A stretch of DNA of 64,000 nucleotides from JAPPHA01 sp964291635 (lineage in GTDB: Bacteria > Pseudomonadota > Alphaproteobacteria > Rhodobacterales > Rhodobacteraceae), in the NCBI GenBank assembly GCA_964291635.2, contig OZ219890.1:930001-994000 (forward strand), read 5' to 3'. Under the pieces are notes generated by a model. The model ran no database searches. It was not told the DNA's origin and saw only the letters and a program-made list of their open reading frames with translations. Made by a program: the position numbers and the translations under genes. This document shows, piece after piece, positions 28,202 to 36,564 of the stretch. Position 1 is the stretch's first letter. Every line of letters starts with the position of its first letter.

Positions 28202-29221
28202 TCAATCCCTCGTTCCTCCAAATATGCCGGTCAATTCGTCATGCTCGAACACGCCTCCAGTTTCCTGGTGAAACGGCCCGTAGAATTGACCGGCCATCCT
28301 TTCATCCTCGAACACGCCATTTACGAGCGCGACATCCTCCCAATGGAAAGTGACGGAATCCGTTCGGGGATCGTCAGGCGTCAGATCGGAAATGCGGACA
28401 TCGACGACCGGGGCCGTCAGATCCTTGAGAATCACGCTCGCATCGCCCGTCCAGAAGCCGCCACCATCGTCAACGGCAACCGCTGATCCCGACCAACTGG
28501 CACTGCCCGACAGAGACGGATTCGAGCCCGAAACGGCCCCGAACGAGATCCCGTACCTCTCGTTGATGACGGCGCTGACCGAGTGACTGCCGACAAATCC
28601 AAAGTCCGCGATCTCTTCAAGATTCCCGGTAGAGAAAAACCGCAGGGCCGTTGCCCGGACATTCAAGGACGGGTCTGTCGTCAGAAATCCGAAGCGCCCG
28701 GGATTGTCCAGACGTTCACCGCGTCGCCAGGCTGCAGGATCGATGAACGTCCCGAGGTGGATCCCGCGGCCTCCGGCCCGCGCCTCGAGCTCGGCAGCCG
28801 CATAGGCGCCACCGGAATAGGCTGCATAGTCCAGCGCCCATCCGTTCCGGACCATGAAATCGCCGAGGTCCCGGCCACCGGACGTGCATCGGCTGACAGA
28901 CCGCCCATAACGGTCGGTTCCCGTGCTTTCGCAGGCAACCCGGCCGTGCTGTTCGACGAAAGCCTTGAGGGCATCGGTCGCCGCATTGCCGCATTCCCAT
29001 GCCAGGCCCATCGCGTGGCAGTCCTGGCCGCGTTCCGGAGCGTCGATCCCGAATAACCTGTGGCGTTCTTCGCCCAGGGCAATCGTGTCGCCGTCGATCA
29101 CGCGCGCCGTGTTGATCACCGGATTTGTGACCGGTGGTGCGCTGCCGCCGCCGCCGCAACCGACGATGAGCAGCATGCTCAGCGCCAAGGCCACGATGGA
29201 ACGAGTGTATTGAATGACCAT
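28202..29221 (-). CDS. SNase-like lipoprotein with TbpB-like beta-barrel C-terminus
   Basis: 339-aa exported protein. ATG 29221 follows AGGAGGAGG and gives a lipoprotein signal with lipobox LLIVGC (Cys 22) and a Gly-rich tether. Residues about 38-170 form a SNase domain with all catalytic residues (VIDGDT, HRLFGIDAPE, TDRYGR). Residues about 215-339 look like the handle/barrel module of transferrin-binding-protein-B-like surface lipoproteins (FYGPFHQETGGVFEHDELTG, then IFGGTRD at the very end). No Slam gene is visible. The combination predicts an outer-membrane-tethered nuclease. It starts 28 bp after the preceding SNase gene, so the two are co-transcribed. Confidence 0.78.
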   Translation of the reverse strand: MVIQYTRSIVALALSMLLIVGCGGGGSAPPVTNPVINTARVIDGDTIALGEERHRLFGIDAPERGQDCHAMGLAWECGNAATDALKAFVEQHGRVACESTGTDRYGRSVSRCTSGGRDLGDFMVRNGWALDYAAYSGGAYAAAELEARAGGRGIHLGTFIDPAAWRRGERLDNPGRFGFLTTDPSLNVRATALRFFSTGNLEEIADFGFVGSHSVSAVINERYGISFGAVSGSNPSLSGSASWSGSAVAVDDGGGFWTGDASVILKDLTAPVVDVRISDLTPDDPRTDSVTFHWEDVALVNGVFEDERMAGQFYGPFHQETGGVFEHDELTGIFGGTRD

Positions 29222-29249
29222 GATTGCCTCCTCCTGCTTGCCCGGGCTT

Positions 29250-29861
29250 CTACCGCCGCCGCCAGTCCCACGGCGCAAAAAAAGCGCCACCCCACATACC
29301 GCGCTTCAGGACCCTCGCGCGATGTTCCGGAACCTCGTAATGGCCGTCAGAGTACCGCCGGTAATCGAGAGCCCATCCCGCCAGCACCATCTGGTAGGCG
29401 AGATCCCGCTGACCATCGATCACGCACCAACTCACATGTCGGCCGTATCGATCATCCGAGAGAATGCGGCACTCCACCCGCTTCCCACGGATCAGGGACT
29501 CCAGGTACTCCCGAGCACGCTGACCACAGGCGTACGTTTTACCTTTTGCCTGGCAGAACTGCCGCACCTCCGGAGCATCAATGCCAAACAGGCGCACGAC
29601 CTGGCCGTCGATCCTCAACGTATCGCCGTCGATGACCTGGACCGACGGGGCCACGCTCTCCGGCCAGGCCTCATCGGCAACGAACAGCCCGGAAGCGATC
29701 AGGCCCACCGCAAGGACAAACCACGTGAATCCGAGCGGGCGGGACGGTGTCGTTATACCTCGAACGACCGCAATCAAGGTCCAGGCCATCACCGCAACCA
29801 ACCAGGCAGTAATCCAGATCGCCGCGTTGTCTACATTGATACCCTGCCCCGAATGTTCCAC
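29250..29861 (-). CDS. SNase-like protein with two N-terminal membrane helices
   Basis: 203-aa protein. GTG 29861 follows AGGGAGA by 7 bases and lies 19 bp after the PilO-like gene, so it is favoured over the longer reading from 29933. Two hydrophobic segments (AIWITAWLVAVMAWTLIAVV and FTWFVLAVGLIASGLFV) precede a SNase domain with intact signature VIDGDT, VRLFGIDAPE and DDRYGR. Cys pairs again suggest a periplasmic domain. It is the first of the three nuclease genes. Confidence 0.83.
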   Translation of the reverse strand: MEHSGQGINVDNAAIWITAWLVAVMAWTLIAVVRGITTPSRPLGFTWFVLAVGLIASGLFVADEAWPESVAPSVQVIDGDTLRIDGQVVRLFGIDAPEVRQFCQAKGKTYACGQRAREYLESLIRGKRVECRILSDDRYGRHVSWCVIDGQRDLAYQMVLAGWALDYRRYSDGHYEVPEHRARVLKRGMWGGAFFAPWDWRRR

Positions 29862-29880
29862 GGCAATCTCCCTTTTCACG

Positions 29881-31104
29881 TCAATTCGCGGCTGCTGGAT
29901 CTTGCGCGTCCGAGCGAGCAGCACGAGGAACACGGATCGTTTCCGTGAACAGCTGCACCGGCCTGATCCGGAATTCCGTTTTCGTGGCGGCCAACCCGCG
30001 GCGAATGTGCACGGGCTCCAGGTCCACCTCCTGGAACCGTTCCAGGACCGCGCGCAAGTCGAGCGTGGTTGTGGCCGCCGCCACGCCGCCCGGAAGCTGG
30101 CCGCCCTGGATCGTCACCATCCCGGCGAACAATGGATCGAGGAGATCTTCAACGGCAGAAGGAGGAGCGTAGTTTGTCGCCACCTGCGCCCGGGCGCGTT
30201 CAATAGGCACATAAAGCACGCGCCGGGCAGGTTCGGACAACACGTCACCGGCGAACCGGGCCGTCACACTGTCCGCGGCCCGGCCGGCCAGGTATTCGTT
30301 CCAGTGACCCGGCAGCACATAGGTCCGGAAGGCGTAGGCCCCCGCGGTCATCCCCGGTGGCAGGCCTCGCGGCGGCATCTGCGGATCGAGCACGCAGCCC
30401 TCATCCTGGAGCACCCACTCGGGCGCCATTGGCCAGAAGGCTGACAGTGCTTCCACGCAATGGGCGAGCAACGGCGCCACGTCGAGCCGGCTGACCTCCG
30501 TGATGTGGGACTGAGGATCCGCTTCGGCTTCGCGCGTGTTCCAGGAGACATGAATGTACCACCCTGCCCCCGCCAATCCGCCAAGAGCGAGAAAAACCAC
30601 ACCCGCCAACAGGAGCACCCGGCCGCGGCCACTCCGGCGGACCGGCCGGACGCTGCCCGCGACGGTCAGGACCGAGGCATCGTAGACGACCAGCTTCGGG
30701 TTGCCGTCGCTGACCAGGCCTGCGCAGGCTTCCTCTCCGTCCGGCACGTAGACCCGGTTCACGCTGTCGTTGTCGAAACCCTCCTCGATCGCCAGGAGCC
30801 ATTGCCCAGGTGTGTCGTGCACCTTCTCGGAAAATATGACCGGGGCTCCGTCGGCGATGACCACCGTGAGGAAACGGGTCCTGTCGTCGTTGACCAGGCC
30901 CACCATGCACGCATCCCTGGCATGGCCGGGCTCGACGGCCTCGACCGCCCAGGCAGCCGCGGGAATGGTGCCGCGGGGCGGGGCGCGCTCGATGTCGAGC
31001 GAGCCGGCGGTCCCGTGGAGACTGGCCCGCCACGCGCCGGAAGCCCTTCCCCAGGTGACGCCGAAGGCGGCCGGGCCGCCGTGAACGGTCTCTATACCTG
31101 CCAC
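29881..31104 (-). CDS. PilO2-like type IVb pilus assembly protein
   Basis: 407-aa protein with the architecture of R64 PilO/PilO2: an N-terminal soluble domain of about 165 residues (actin-like-fold PilO2 type), one membrane helix at about 167-187 (LLLAGVVFLALGGLAGAGWY) and a periplasmic domain of about 215 residues. In type IVb pili this protein links the inner membrane to the secretin. It overlaps the 3' end of trbD by 13 bp, so it belongs to the Trb operon although no pilin, prepilin peptidase or PilQ/PilR gene is present here. Identification rests on architecture, residue pattern and the PilN/TcpQ genes in the divergent operon. Confidence 0.65.
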   Translation of the reverse strand: MAGIETVHGGPAAFGVTWGRASGAWRASLHGTAGSLDIERAPPRGTIPAAAWAVEAVEPGHARDACMVGLVNDDRTRFLTVVIADGAPVIFSEKVHDTPGQWLLAIEEGFDNDSVNRVYVPDGEEACAGLVSDGNPKLVVYDASVLTVAGSVRPVRRSGRGRVLLLAGVVFLALGGLAGAGWYIHVSWNTREAEADPQSHITEVSRLDVAPLLAHCVEALSAFWPMAPEWVLQDEGCVLDPQMPPRGLPPGMTAGAYAFRTYVLPGHWNEYLAGRAADSVTARFAGDVLSEPARRVLYVPIERARAQVATNYAPPSAVEDLLDPLFAGMVTIQGGQLPGGVAAATTTLDLRAVLERFQEVDLEPVHIRRGLAATKTEFRIRPVQLFTETIRVPRAARSDAQDPAAAN

Positions 31105-31376
31105 CAGTCGGAATCCTTCGCATCAAGCGGGACCGCCCCATAGACGGAGCCGTATTTCAGGCGGCGGTAAAGGACATGGAAATACTGGGGATCGTGCTCG
31201 GCGGTCCGTCGCAGCACAATCACGCCCGCGGCCGCGATCAGCAGCCCGATCACGATCGACTGGGCAGTCTGAAACAGTACGAAAACGCCAGCGATGAACA
31301 GCACCATGACCAGGGGCACGCGTTCCATGCCGCCAAGCAGCACAGGCTGAACCAGGGCCTTACGAACCGGGTGCAT
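31092..31376 (-). CDS. trbD: TrbD/VirB3-like inner membrane protein
   Basis: 94 aa, normal VirB3/TrbD length. It starts HPVRKALVQPVLLGGMERVP, the conserved cytoplasmic N-terminus, followed by two adjacent membrane segments (VMVLFIAGVFVLF and IGLLIAAAGVIVL) and a charged tail. VirB3 partners the VirB4 ATPase at the base of the type IV secretion channel. It overlaps the TrbH gene by 17 bp and the PilO gene by 13 bp. Confidence 0.85.
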   Translation of the reverse strand: MHPVRKALVQPVLLGGMERVPLVMVLFIAGVFVLFQTAQSIVIGLLIAAAGVIVLRRTAEHDPQYFHVLYRRLKYGSVYGAVPLDAKDSDWWQV

Positions 31377-31842
31377 TCCGGATCAGCTCGGCCGGAGCCC
31401 GCCAGACGGTCCGGGCCGACAGGCGCATGACGGAAACCGGCCCGACGGGGTACACCCCGCCATCCCCGGGCTCATAGAGCCGCGATATCCGCAACGTCCG
31501 GCCAATGGAGGCGGTCGCCTGGAAGCGCGCTTCACCGGCATACGCGAGATCCACGTTGAACGTGGGCGACGCTCCCGTTTCATCGACAGCAAAACCTGCG
31601 CGGCGAAGGTAATGCAAGGCATAGTCCTCGCACCTGCTCCGCCGCGCGGGCGAGACCAGGATGATGCCGCGCACGGAAACGTGCTCGGCGATCTGCCCGG
31701 CGAGATCGTGGCCGACGGCGCAGTACTGGGCTTCCGATAGCGGGATCGACCGTCCGGACGTCGTCCACCATCCCATGCCGGAGCACCCGGACAGCAACGC
31801 CAACCCAACCATCCCGCACACGAACACCTGAACGCCCTTCAT
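31360..31842 (-). CDS. trbH: TrbH-like outer-membrane lipoprotein (VirB7 role)
   Basis: 160-aa lipoprotein. ATG 31842 overlaps the TrbG stop (ATGA) and gives a signal ending in LALLSGC (Cys 20). The mature part (VGHDLAGQIAEHV, ALHYLRRAGFAVDE) resembles TrbH of P-type transfer systems. It would stabilise TrbG (VirB9) in the outer membrane core complex. The upstream extension of the frame is the shadow of trbG. Confidence 0.75.
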   Translation of the reverse strand: MKGVQVFVCGMVGLALLSGCSGMGWWTTSGRSIPLSEAQYCAVGHDLAGQIAEHVSVRGIILVSPARRSRCEDYALHYLRRAGFAVDETGASPTFNVDLAYAGEARFQATASIGRTLRISRLYEPGDGGVYPVGPVSVMRLSARTVWRAPAELIRNAPGS

Positions 31843-32708
31843 TCGCGGCGGATCCGGATGATTTCGCGGCCGAGCTGGAGGGAGCCTGCCTCGAACACGC
31901 CCTCGATCTCGTAACGGCGGCCGTCGACCCGGTAATTGACGACGCGGTCGTGGTTGACGCCGGCATGAAAGACGGGGAACTCGCCCCGCCATGATCGCGG
32001 CAGCTCGATGTAGGTTTTCCTGCCGTCGTCGTAGATCCGCTGGGGCGCAAACCTGGCATCGCCGGTGATCCGGTAATCGAAATTCAACGCGCCGGCCGCC
32101 ACCAGGCCATCGTGGGTCGGAACGCCGGACTGCTCGACTTCGGCCACGGCTGCAGCCGCCAGCCTGGCCGAGGCTGCCTCCTCGGCCTGGCGGTCAGCCT
32201 CGATCCGGGCGCGTATTGCCTCCGCCTCCTCGTCGGGGAACCGGAACGACAGGACCGGCGTGTAGTTTTTCGGGTCAGGCACCAGGCGGATCGAGTAGAA
32301 CCGCTTGTTGGTAAACGCCGTCAGGATCGCTTTCCCTGCGCTCGGGGCGGGTTTGAGAATCAGGTACTGCCGCCGGAAGCCGCCAGCATACCCTTCCCGG
32401 ACCTCCATCTGCCAGCGGACGGGGTCCGACAGCGACGGCGTATCGTGGAACTCTTCTTCCGGCCCGAACTCGATCGCGCAAATATGCAATGGAGCACATA
32501 CCAGCGCCGCGGGCGCCTCACCGTAGGTCATCACGACCCGCCCGTCTTCGCCGAGAGCAGCGGTGGCGGTGTGACCGGCCCAATCCTCCTGGATCGAATT
32601 CTGCGCAGCTTCAGCCGACATCGGCCCGCTTGGGTCGGCCGCAAAAGCATTGCCCCCCAGGAACACGACAGCGGCAAAGAGAAGCAGGGGCCGTTCGAAG
32701 TGAGTCAT
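31839..32708 (-). CDS. trbG: TrbG/VirB9/CagX-type core complex protein
   Basis: 289 aa with Sec signal peptide (LLLFAAVVFLGGNAFAA). The N-terminal domain has AALVCAPLHICAIEFGPEE, and KRFYSIRLVP marks the linker. The C-terminal outer-membrane domain has FAPQRIYDDGRKTYIELP and YRVDGRRYEIEGVF, the VirB9 signature region. It builds the periplasmic/outer-membrane ring with TrbI and TrbH. ATG overlaps the trbC stop by 4 bp. Confidence 0.92.
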   Translation of the reverse strand: MTHFERPLLLFAAVVFLGGNAFAADPSGPMSAEAAQNSIQEDWAGHTATAALGEDGRVVMTYGEAPAALVCAPLHICAIEFGPEEEFHDTPSLSDPVRWQMEVREGYAGGFRRQYLILKPAPSAGKAILTAFTNKRFYSIRLVPDPKNYTPVLSFRFPDEEAEAIRARIEADRQAEEAASARLAAAAVAEVEQSGVPTHDGLVAAGALNFDYRITGDARFAPQRIYDDGRKTYIELPRSWRGEFPVFHAGVNHDRVVNYRVDGRRYEIEGVFEAGSLQLGREIIRIRRE

Positions 32709-33070
32709 GGGTGCTCTTCAGGCTCGGCAACGGTCGGCATAGACAAGGGTCCGGCCGGGGCTTCGATGACATAGCTGGCGCCGGTGGCGCCCGGAATCAG
32801 CGCCCGCAGGAGCCCTGCCCCGCCGGTGATCATGGCAATGGCAATGATGACATTGATGATCGAGCGGGCGAACTGGCCAAACTGCTCGCCGAAGAGAATC
32901 CGAACGGCCAGGACGACGAGGCCCAGAACGCCAACCGCAAGTGCGAATGGCCCGGTCAGGTTGTCGACGATCCGGTCGAGCGGACCGTCCCAGGGCATCG
33001 CCGTGCCGCCGGCCCAGCCTGGATCGGCGACCAGTGGCAGGACAACAATACAAAGCACGCGCATCATCAT
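32705..33070 (-). CDS. trbC: TrbC/VirB2-type conjugative pilin
   Basis: 121 aa. Short signal region, then MPWDGPLDRIVDNLTGPFAL and two hydrophobic helices (AVGVLGLVVLAVRILF and INVIIAIAMITGGAGLL), the normal T-pilin layout. The C-terminal tail is 25 residues longer than in minimal pilins. It overlaps trbB and trbG by 4 bp each. Confidence 0.88.
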   Translation of the reverse strand: MMMRVLCIVVLPLVADPGWAGGTAMPWDGPLDRIVDNLTGPFALAVGVLGLVVLAVRILFGEQFGQFARSIINVIIAIAMITGGAGLLRALIPGATGASYVIEAPAGPLSMPTVAEPEEHP

Positions 33071-34029
33071 GACGAGATCTCCAGAATTTCACGAACGACA
33101 GGGCGCTCGGTATCGCGTTCGAGGAAAACCACCGCATCGAGCGCCGCGCGGATCAGCTTTTCCTGGCTGGTTGCGGCCACCTCGGAGCAAAGCATGTCGA
33201 GCCGCGGGACAACCTCCCTGGCGCTGTTGGCGTGGACAGTCGTGATTCCGCCGGCATGCCCCGTGTTCCAGGCACGCAGCAAGGTCATGGCAGCGGGTCC
33301 GTCGCGGCACTCGCCGACAACAATACGATCCGGAGCAAGCCGCAGCGTGGATACCAGCAGCCGGCGCTGATCGACCGTGGCCGACGTCCGGAGAAAGACG
33401 GTATTGGGCAGTTCCGACTGCAGTTCCGGCGTGTCCTCGATGAGCACGACCCTGACGGACGGTGCGACCCGCGCCAACTCCCGCAGGCACGCATTCGCGA
33501 ATGTCGTCTTTCCCGAGCCCGTTGCGCCAGCGATCACCAGGTTCTTCCGCCCGCTCAGCAAGCGCCTGACGAAATCGGCACCAGAACCGTTACGTGCCCG
33601 GCGTCGCGGTTGCCCGGGCAATTGCGGCCGCGATCCTTTCCCTGGCTTGCGCTCGGCATCATCCGGCCAGGAAAACGATTCCAGGTCGACGGGCATATTC
33701 GTATGGCGGCGGATCGAGAACACGGGTGCTGCAACGACCGGTGGCAGCAGGGCTTCGATTCGATGGGGATAGCCCGGCAACATCAGTGACGCTATCGGAC
33801 TATCGGGATCGATAATTGAATCGGCCCTTGCCGCACACCACCGAATCAAGCGTTCGGCGTCGGCAGCTGCCCAGGCACCCTCTTCGCAGGACGTGGAACC
33901 GAATCGGGAAACCCACAGTTTCTGGTCGGCATTCATCGAGATTTCAACGACTTCTGCATCGTCGAGAAGGCTGTGCAGTGGCCCCGTAATTGCCAACGAA
34001 GCAGGAAGTGGCGATACTGTGTCAGCCAT
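33067..34029 (-). CDS. trbB: TrbB/VirB11-type secretion ATPase
   Basis: 320-aa hexameric traffic ATPase. Walker A IAGATGSGKTTFANA at about residues 166-180, Asp box VVLIEDTPELQ, Walker B LRLAPDRIVVGECRDG and His box NTGHAGGITTVHANSA are all present. ATG 34029 heads the minus operon and faces the divergent wHTH gene. A linker of about 30 residues (AERKPGKGSRPQLPGQPRRR) before the core is unusual and basic. Confidence 0.93.
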   Translation of the reverse strand: MADTVSPLPASLAITGPLHSLLDDAEVVEISMNADQKLWVSRFGSTSCEEGAWAAADAERLIRWCAARADSIIDPDSPIASLMLPGYPHRIEALLPPVVAAPVFSIRRHTNMPVDLESFSWPDDAERKPGKGSRPQLPGQPRRRARNGSGADFVRRLLSGRKNLVIAGATGSGKTTFANACLRELARVAPSVRVVLIEDTPELQSELPNTVFLRTSATVDQRRLLVSTLRLAPDRIVVGECRDGPAAMTLLRAWNTGHAGGITTVHANSAREVVPRLDMLCSEVAATSQEKLIRAALDAVVFLERDTERPVVREILEISS

Positions 34030-34091
34030 GAACGGATCCAGGTATGAGTTCTTTCGTCGAAATCCTATATATTGACAAGGAAGCCGTCAAC
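34030..34091. promoter_or_regulatory. 62-bp divergent control region of the Trb/Pil operons
   Basis: The only non-coding DNA between the two transfer operons if the wHTH gene starts at GTG 34092. It holds an AT-rich core (CCTATATATTGACAAGG at about 34064-34080). On the plus strand TATATT could be a -10 box; on the minus strand TTGTCA could be a -35 box. AAGGAAG at about 34077-34083 is the ribosome site for the GTG. Overlapping back-to-back promoters controlled by the adjacent wHTH protein are likely but inferred. Confidence 0.45.
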
Positions 34092-34400
34092 GTGCAGAAA
34101 CTCATGCGCGTTTTGGAAGCGAAGGCAAAACCGCTCGAACGTGCCGGGGACCTGCGCGCCCAGGCACTTGTCTATACGGCGATCGCTGGCGCCTACGCAT
34201 TGGATGGACAGCCGGTAACGGTGGAATGGATCGAAAAAACCCTGCGATTCAGCCGATCTCGTGTTTCCGACACGGTGACGGCCCTGTTCAAGAAAGAGTT
34301 GCTCGAGCGCGACAAAATTCCGGCGGCCGGCAAGGGGCGGTGCTATGTCTATTGGCCACACTCTGGGCCGATAACGGTGCGGCAGCACCAGGCCCCCTGA
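34092..34400 (+). CDS. Winged-helix transcriptional regulator
   Basis: 102-aa protein starting at GTG 34092, chosen because AAGGAAG lies 8 bases upstream; the longer reading from ATG 34044 would leave only 14 bp for two divergent promoters. The centre has a MarR-like winged helix: VTVEWIEKTLRFSRSRVSDT, VTALFKKELLERD and GKGRCYVYWP (wing). It is the first gene of the plus operon and overlaps the TcpQ gene. It is the likely local regulator of the transfer genes, with its operator probably in the 62-bp gap. Confidence 0.65.
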   Translation: MQKLMRVLEAKAKPLERAGDLRAQALVYTAIAGAYALDGQPVTVEWIEKTLRFSRSRVSDTVTALFKKELLERDKIPAAGKGRCYVYWPHSGPITVRQHQAP

Positions 34401-35092
34401 TTCGCTGCCCTGACTGGCAGCATCCGACGAGCATCCTGGCCATAATGGCCGAGGCCGAGCCTGACGCCGCTCGGCCTGCACAACGGGAAGCTTCCGCAAA
34501 GCCGGCAAAACAGACAATCCCGGATCAGGACTGCCGCCGCCACACCATCCGGAAAGGCGACACCCTCGGCAAGATCGCACGACAATTCCTCGGGAATGCC
34601 GCCCGCCATCCGGAGATCGCGGCCCTCAACCCGGAAACGGCCGCCAACCCGAAGAACTTGCGGGTGGGCACGGAGCTAATCATCAGCTGCCCTCCCCGCT
34701 CAACCCGGTCAAAGCAAGAAGAAGACAAGGAGCCGGGATGGTTGAGCCGCTTGTTCGGGGGCACGTCAAGAGCGGAAACGGAAACCACGCTTCCCGAAAC
34801 GAATGCTGGCAGTTCCGCTCCCGAAGTCGTCAGGCCTCCCCACAAGGTTCCGGTCTGGAAGGCCGAAAAGGGCGAATACCTGATCGACGTGCTGGAACGA
34901 TGGGGGTCCGCGGCTGATTACGAAGTCATCATCGAAGACAGGGGCGACTGGCGCTTCAGGGTTCCATTCAAGGTGGAGGGGCCGCTGAAGATTGCACTCC
35001 GGGAGGTCATCAAGGGATTCGGGTCGGGGCCTTCGGCACCTTTGCTGGTCGTCTATGCAAACCGGGTCGTCCGGGTCGGAGCGGCGCGATGA
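34340..35092 (+). CDS. LysM/TcpQ-domain protein, secretin partner (PilL/TcpQ-like)
   Basis: About 250-aa exported protein. A LysM domain lies at about residues 73-120 (HTIRKGDTLGKIARQFLGNA, NPKNLRVGTELIISC). The C-terminal TcpQ/PilL domain (VWKAEKGEYLIDVLERWG, PFKVEGPLKIALREVIKGFG) is the module that accompanies type IVb pilus secretins. The start is uncertain: GTG 34340 gives a short hydrophobic leader (LCLLATLWADNGAAA) with a Shine-Dalgarno-like AAGGGGCG; ATG 34445 would give no signal. Its stop overlaps the pilN start (ATGA). LysM suggests peptidoglycan anchoring. Confidence 0.75.
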   Translation: MLCLLATLWADNGAAAPGPLIRCPDWQHPTSILAIMAEAEPDAARPAQREASAKPAKQTIPDQDCRRHTIRKGDTLGKIARQFLGNAARHPEIAALNPETAANPKNLRVGTELIISCPPRSTRSKQEEDKEPGWLSRLFGGTSRAETETTLPETNAGSSAPEVVRPPHKVPVWKAEKGEYLIDVLERWGSAADYEVIIEDRGDWRFRVPFKVEGPLKIALREVIKGFGSGPSAPLLVVYANRVVRVGAAR

Positions 35093-36564
35093 TCATGCGG
35101 TGGGTTCCCGGCATCGCCTGCTGCGCGCTCCTGGCCGGCTGCACCGCCTGGAAGGAGGCAGAGCAGCGCGCGGATACGCTGGCGGCCGAGGCCGACCGTC
35201 ATCGCGGAACACTGAACGCGCAGCAGCGGGGCGGCGTGGTCGAGGTCGACCAGCCATACTATGGCGGGAGATCTCCCACCCAGGCTCAAACTGCCGCAAC
35301 CGAAATCGACCGCGGGCAGCCACTTCCCGAAGAACTCGAGGAAGATCTCGGAGTCGACATCACCGCAACGGCTGCCGGGATTGCCGACATCCAGGAAATC
35401 ATCGCGGCCGCGACCGAGCTCGACGTCGTGGTGCGGACGACATACCCCGTGTCAAGCGGTGTTATCGATGTGCCGATCGGCGGCACAACGTCCATCGATT
35501 ACAGGGGACCGCTCTCCGGATTGCTGGATCGCCTGTCAGCCAGGTTCGACCTGGCATGGACGTTCGATGGCGCGGCCATCCGCTTCGACCGCATGGTCAG
35601 CGTCATTCACGACGTGCCCCTGCCGCCGACGACAGGCAGCATCGGAACCGAGGTGGGAGGGGTCCAGACCGGAGCATCGAGCGTAACAACATCGAAATCC
35701 CTGGAAATCGATCCCTGGGCGGAACTCGAGGCTGCCCTCGACCAGGTCATCGCTCTCCCTGCAACCGTGAACCTTGCGAAGAACACGGGGAAAGTCACGG
35801 TGTTCGGCCCGCCCAGTGTCCAGCGCACGGCAGCCAGGGTGATCGATCGCTTCGCCGAGGTCTATTCCAAGCGGATCGGCCTGGAGATCGCCACGTACTT
35901 CATCGATTCGACCGACAAGGACGATTTCGCCCTCGGCACGTTCCTGCAAGGGGTCTTCGGCGACGAATCCATCGGTCTCGGGCGAGGCCTGCTCGAGACG
36001 GGCAGTGTCGGCAATGTCGCCATCGTGGGAGGGCAATGGGACGGGTCCGCGATCAATTTCAGGGCTCTCGCCATCAAAAAGAATGTCGTCGACTACCGCC
36101 ACTCCACGACGATCGGCCAGAACGGCGTTGTCGCGCCGGTCTCGCTCCTCACAACACAGAACTACGTCCGGGAAAGCACGGCGGAAACCGCTGATGACGG
36201 CTCCGTCAAGCTGTCTCTCGAGGTGGACACGATCGACACGGGACTCTCGATCTTCGCCCTGCCCCGCATCGTCGACGGCGACCAGATCCAGTTGAGCCTC
36301 TGGATCCTGGAAGCAAGCCTCAACAGCCTCCAGAACTTCGGGACGATCCAGTTGCCGAAAACCGACCATCGCGCGATCGACTACACGGTCCTTTTGGCGC
36401 CCGGCGAGACGCTGGTGATCGGCGGATACGAACAGGAAACGGTGCGCCGGGACCGGGAAGGCGTCGGAATCGCGGAATTCCTTGGCCTCGGCGGGTCGGC
36501 CAGGGCCGAGGTCATCACGACGTCCATGGTCGTTCTCGTGCGCCCGACCATCATGGGCAGCTGA
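35089..36564 (+). CDS. pilN: PilN-like type IVb pilus secretin lipoprotein
   Basis: 491-aa lipoprotein: lipobox ALLAGC with Cys 18. N-terminal N0/TonB-short domains (VDITATAAGIADIQEIIAAA, PIGGTTSIDYRGPL) are followed by an N1-like domain and the secretin core (VSLLTTQNYVRES, IFALPRIVDGDQIQLSLWIL) ending with the conserved LLAPGETLVIGGYEQE. It is homologous in layout to R64 PilN and BfpB. Such proteins form a gated outer-membrane ring. It stands between a TcpQ-domain gene and the VirB4 ATPase gene of a Trb system, with 4-bp and 1-bp overlaps, so it is co-translated with conjugation genes. Confidence 0.88.
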   Translation: MIMRWVPGIACCALLAGCTAWKEAEQRADTLAAEADRHRGTLNAQQRGGVVEVDQPYYGGRSPTQAQTAATEIDRGQPLPEELEEDLGVDITATAAGIADIQEIIAAATELDVVVRTTYPVSSGVIDVPIGGTTSIDYRGPLSGLLDRLSARFDLAWTFDGAAIRFDRMVSVIHDVPLPPTTGSIGTEVGGVQTGASSVTTSKSLEIDPWAELEAALDQVIALPATVNLAKNTGKVTVFGPPSVQRTAARVIDRFAEVYSKRIGLEIATYFIDSTDKDDFALGTFLQGVFGDESIGLGRGLLETGSVGNVAIVGGQWDGSAINFRALAIKKNVVDYRHSTTIGQNGVVAPVSLLTTQNYVRESTAETADDGSVKLSLEVDTIDTGLSIFALPRIVDGDQIQLSLWILEASLNSLQNFGTIQLPKTDHRAIDYTVLLAPGETLVIGGYEQETVRRDREGVGIAEFLGLGGSARAEVITTSMVVLVRPTIMGS

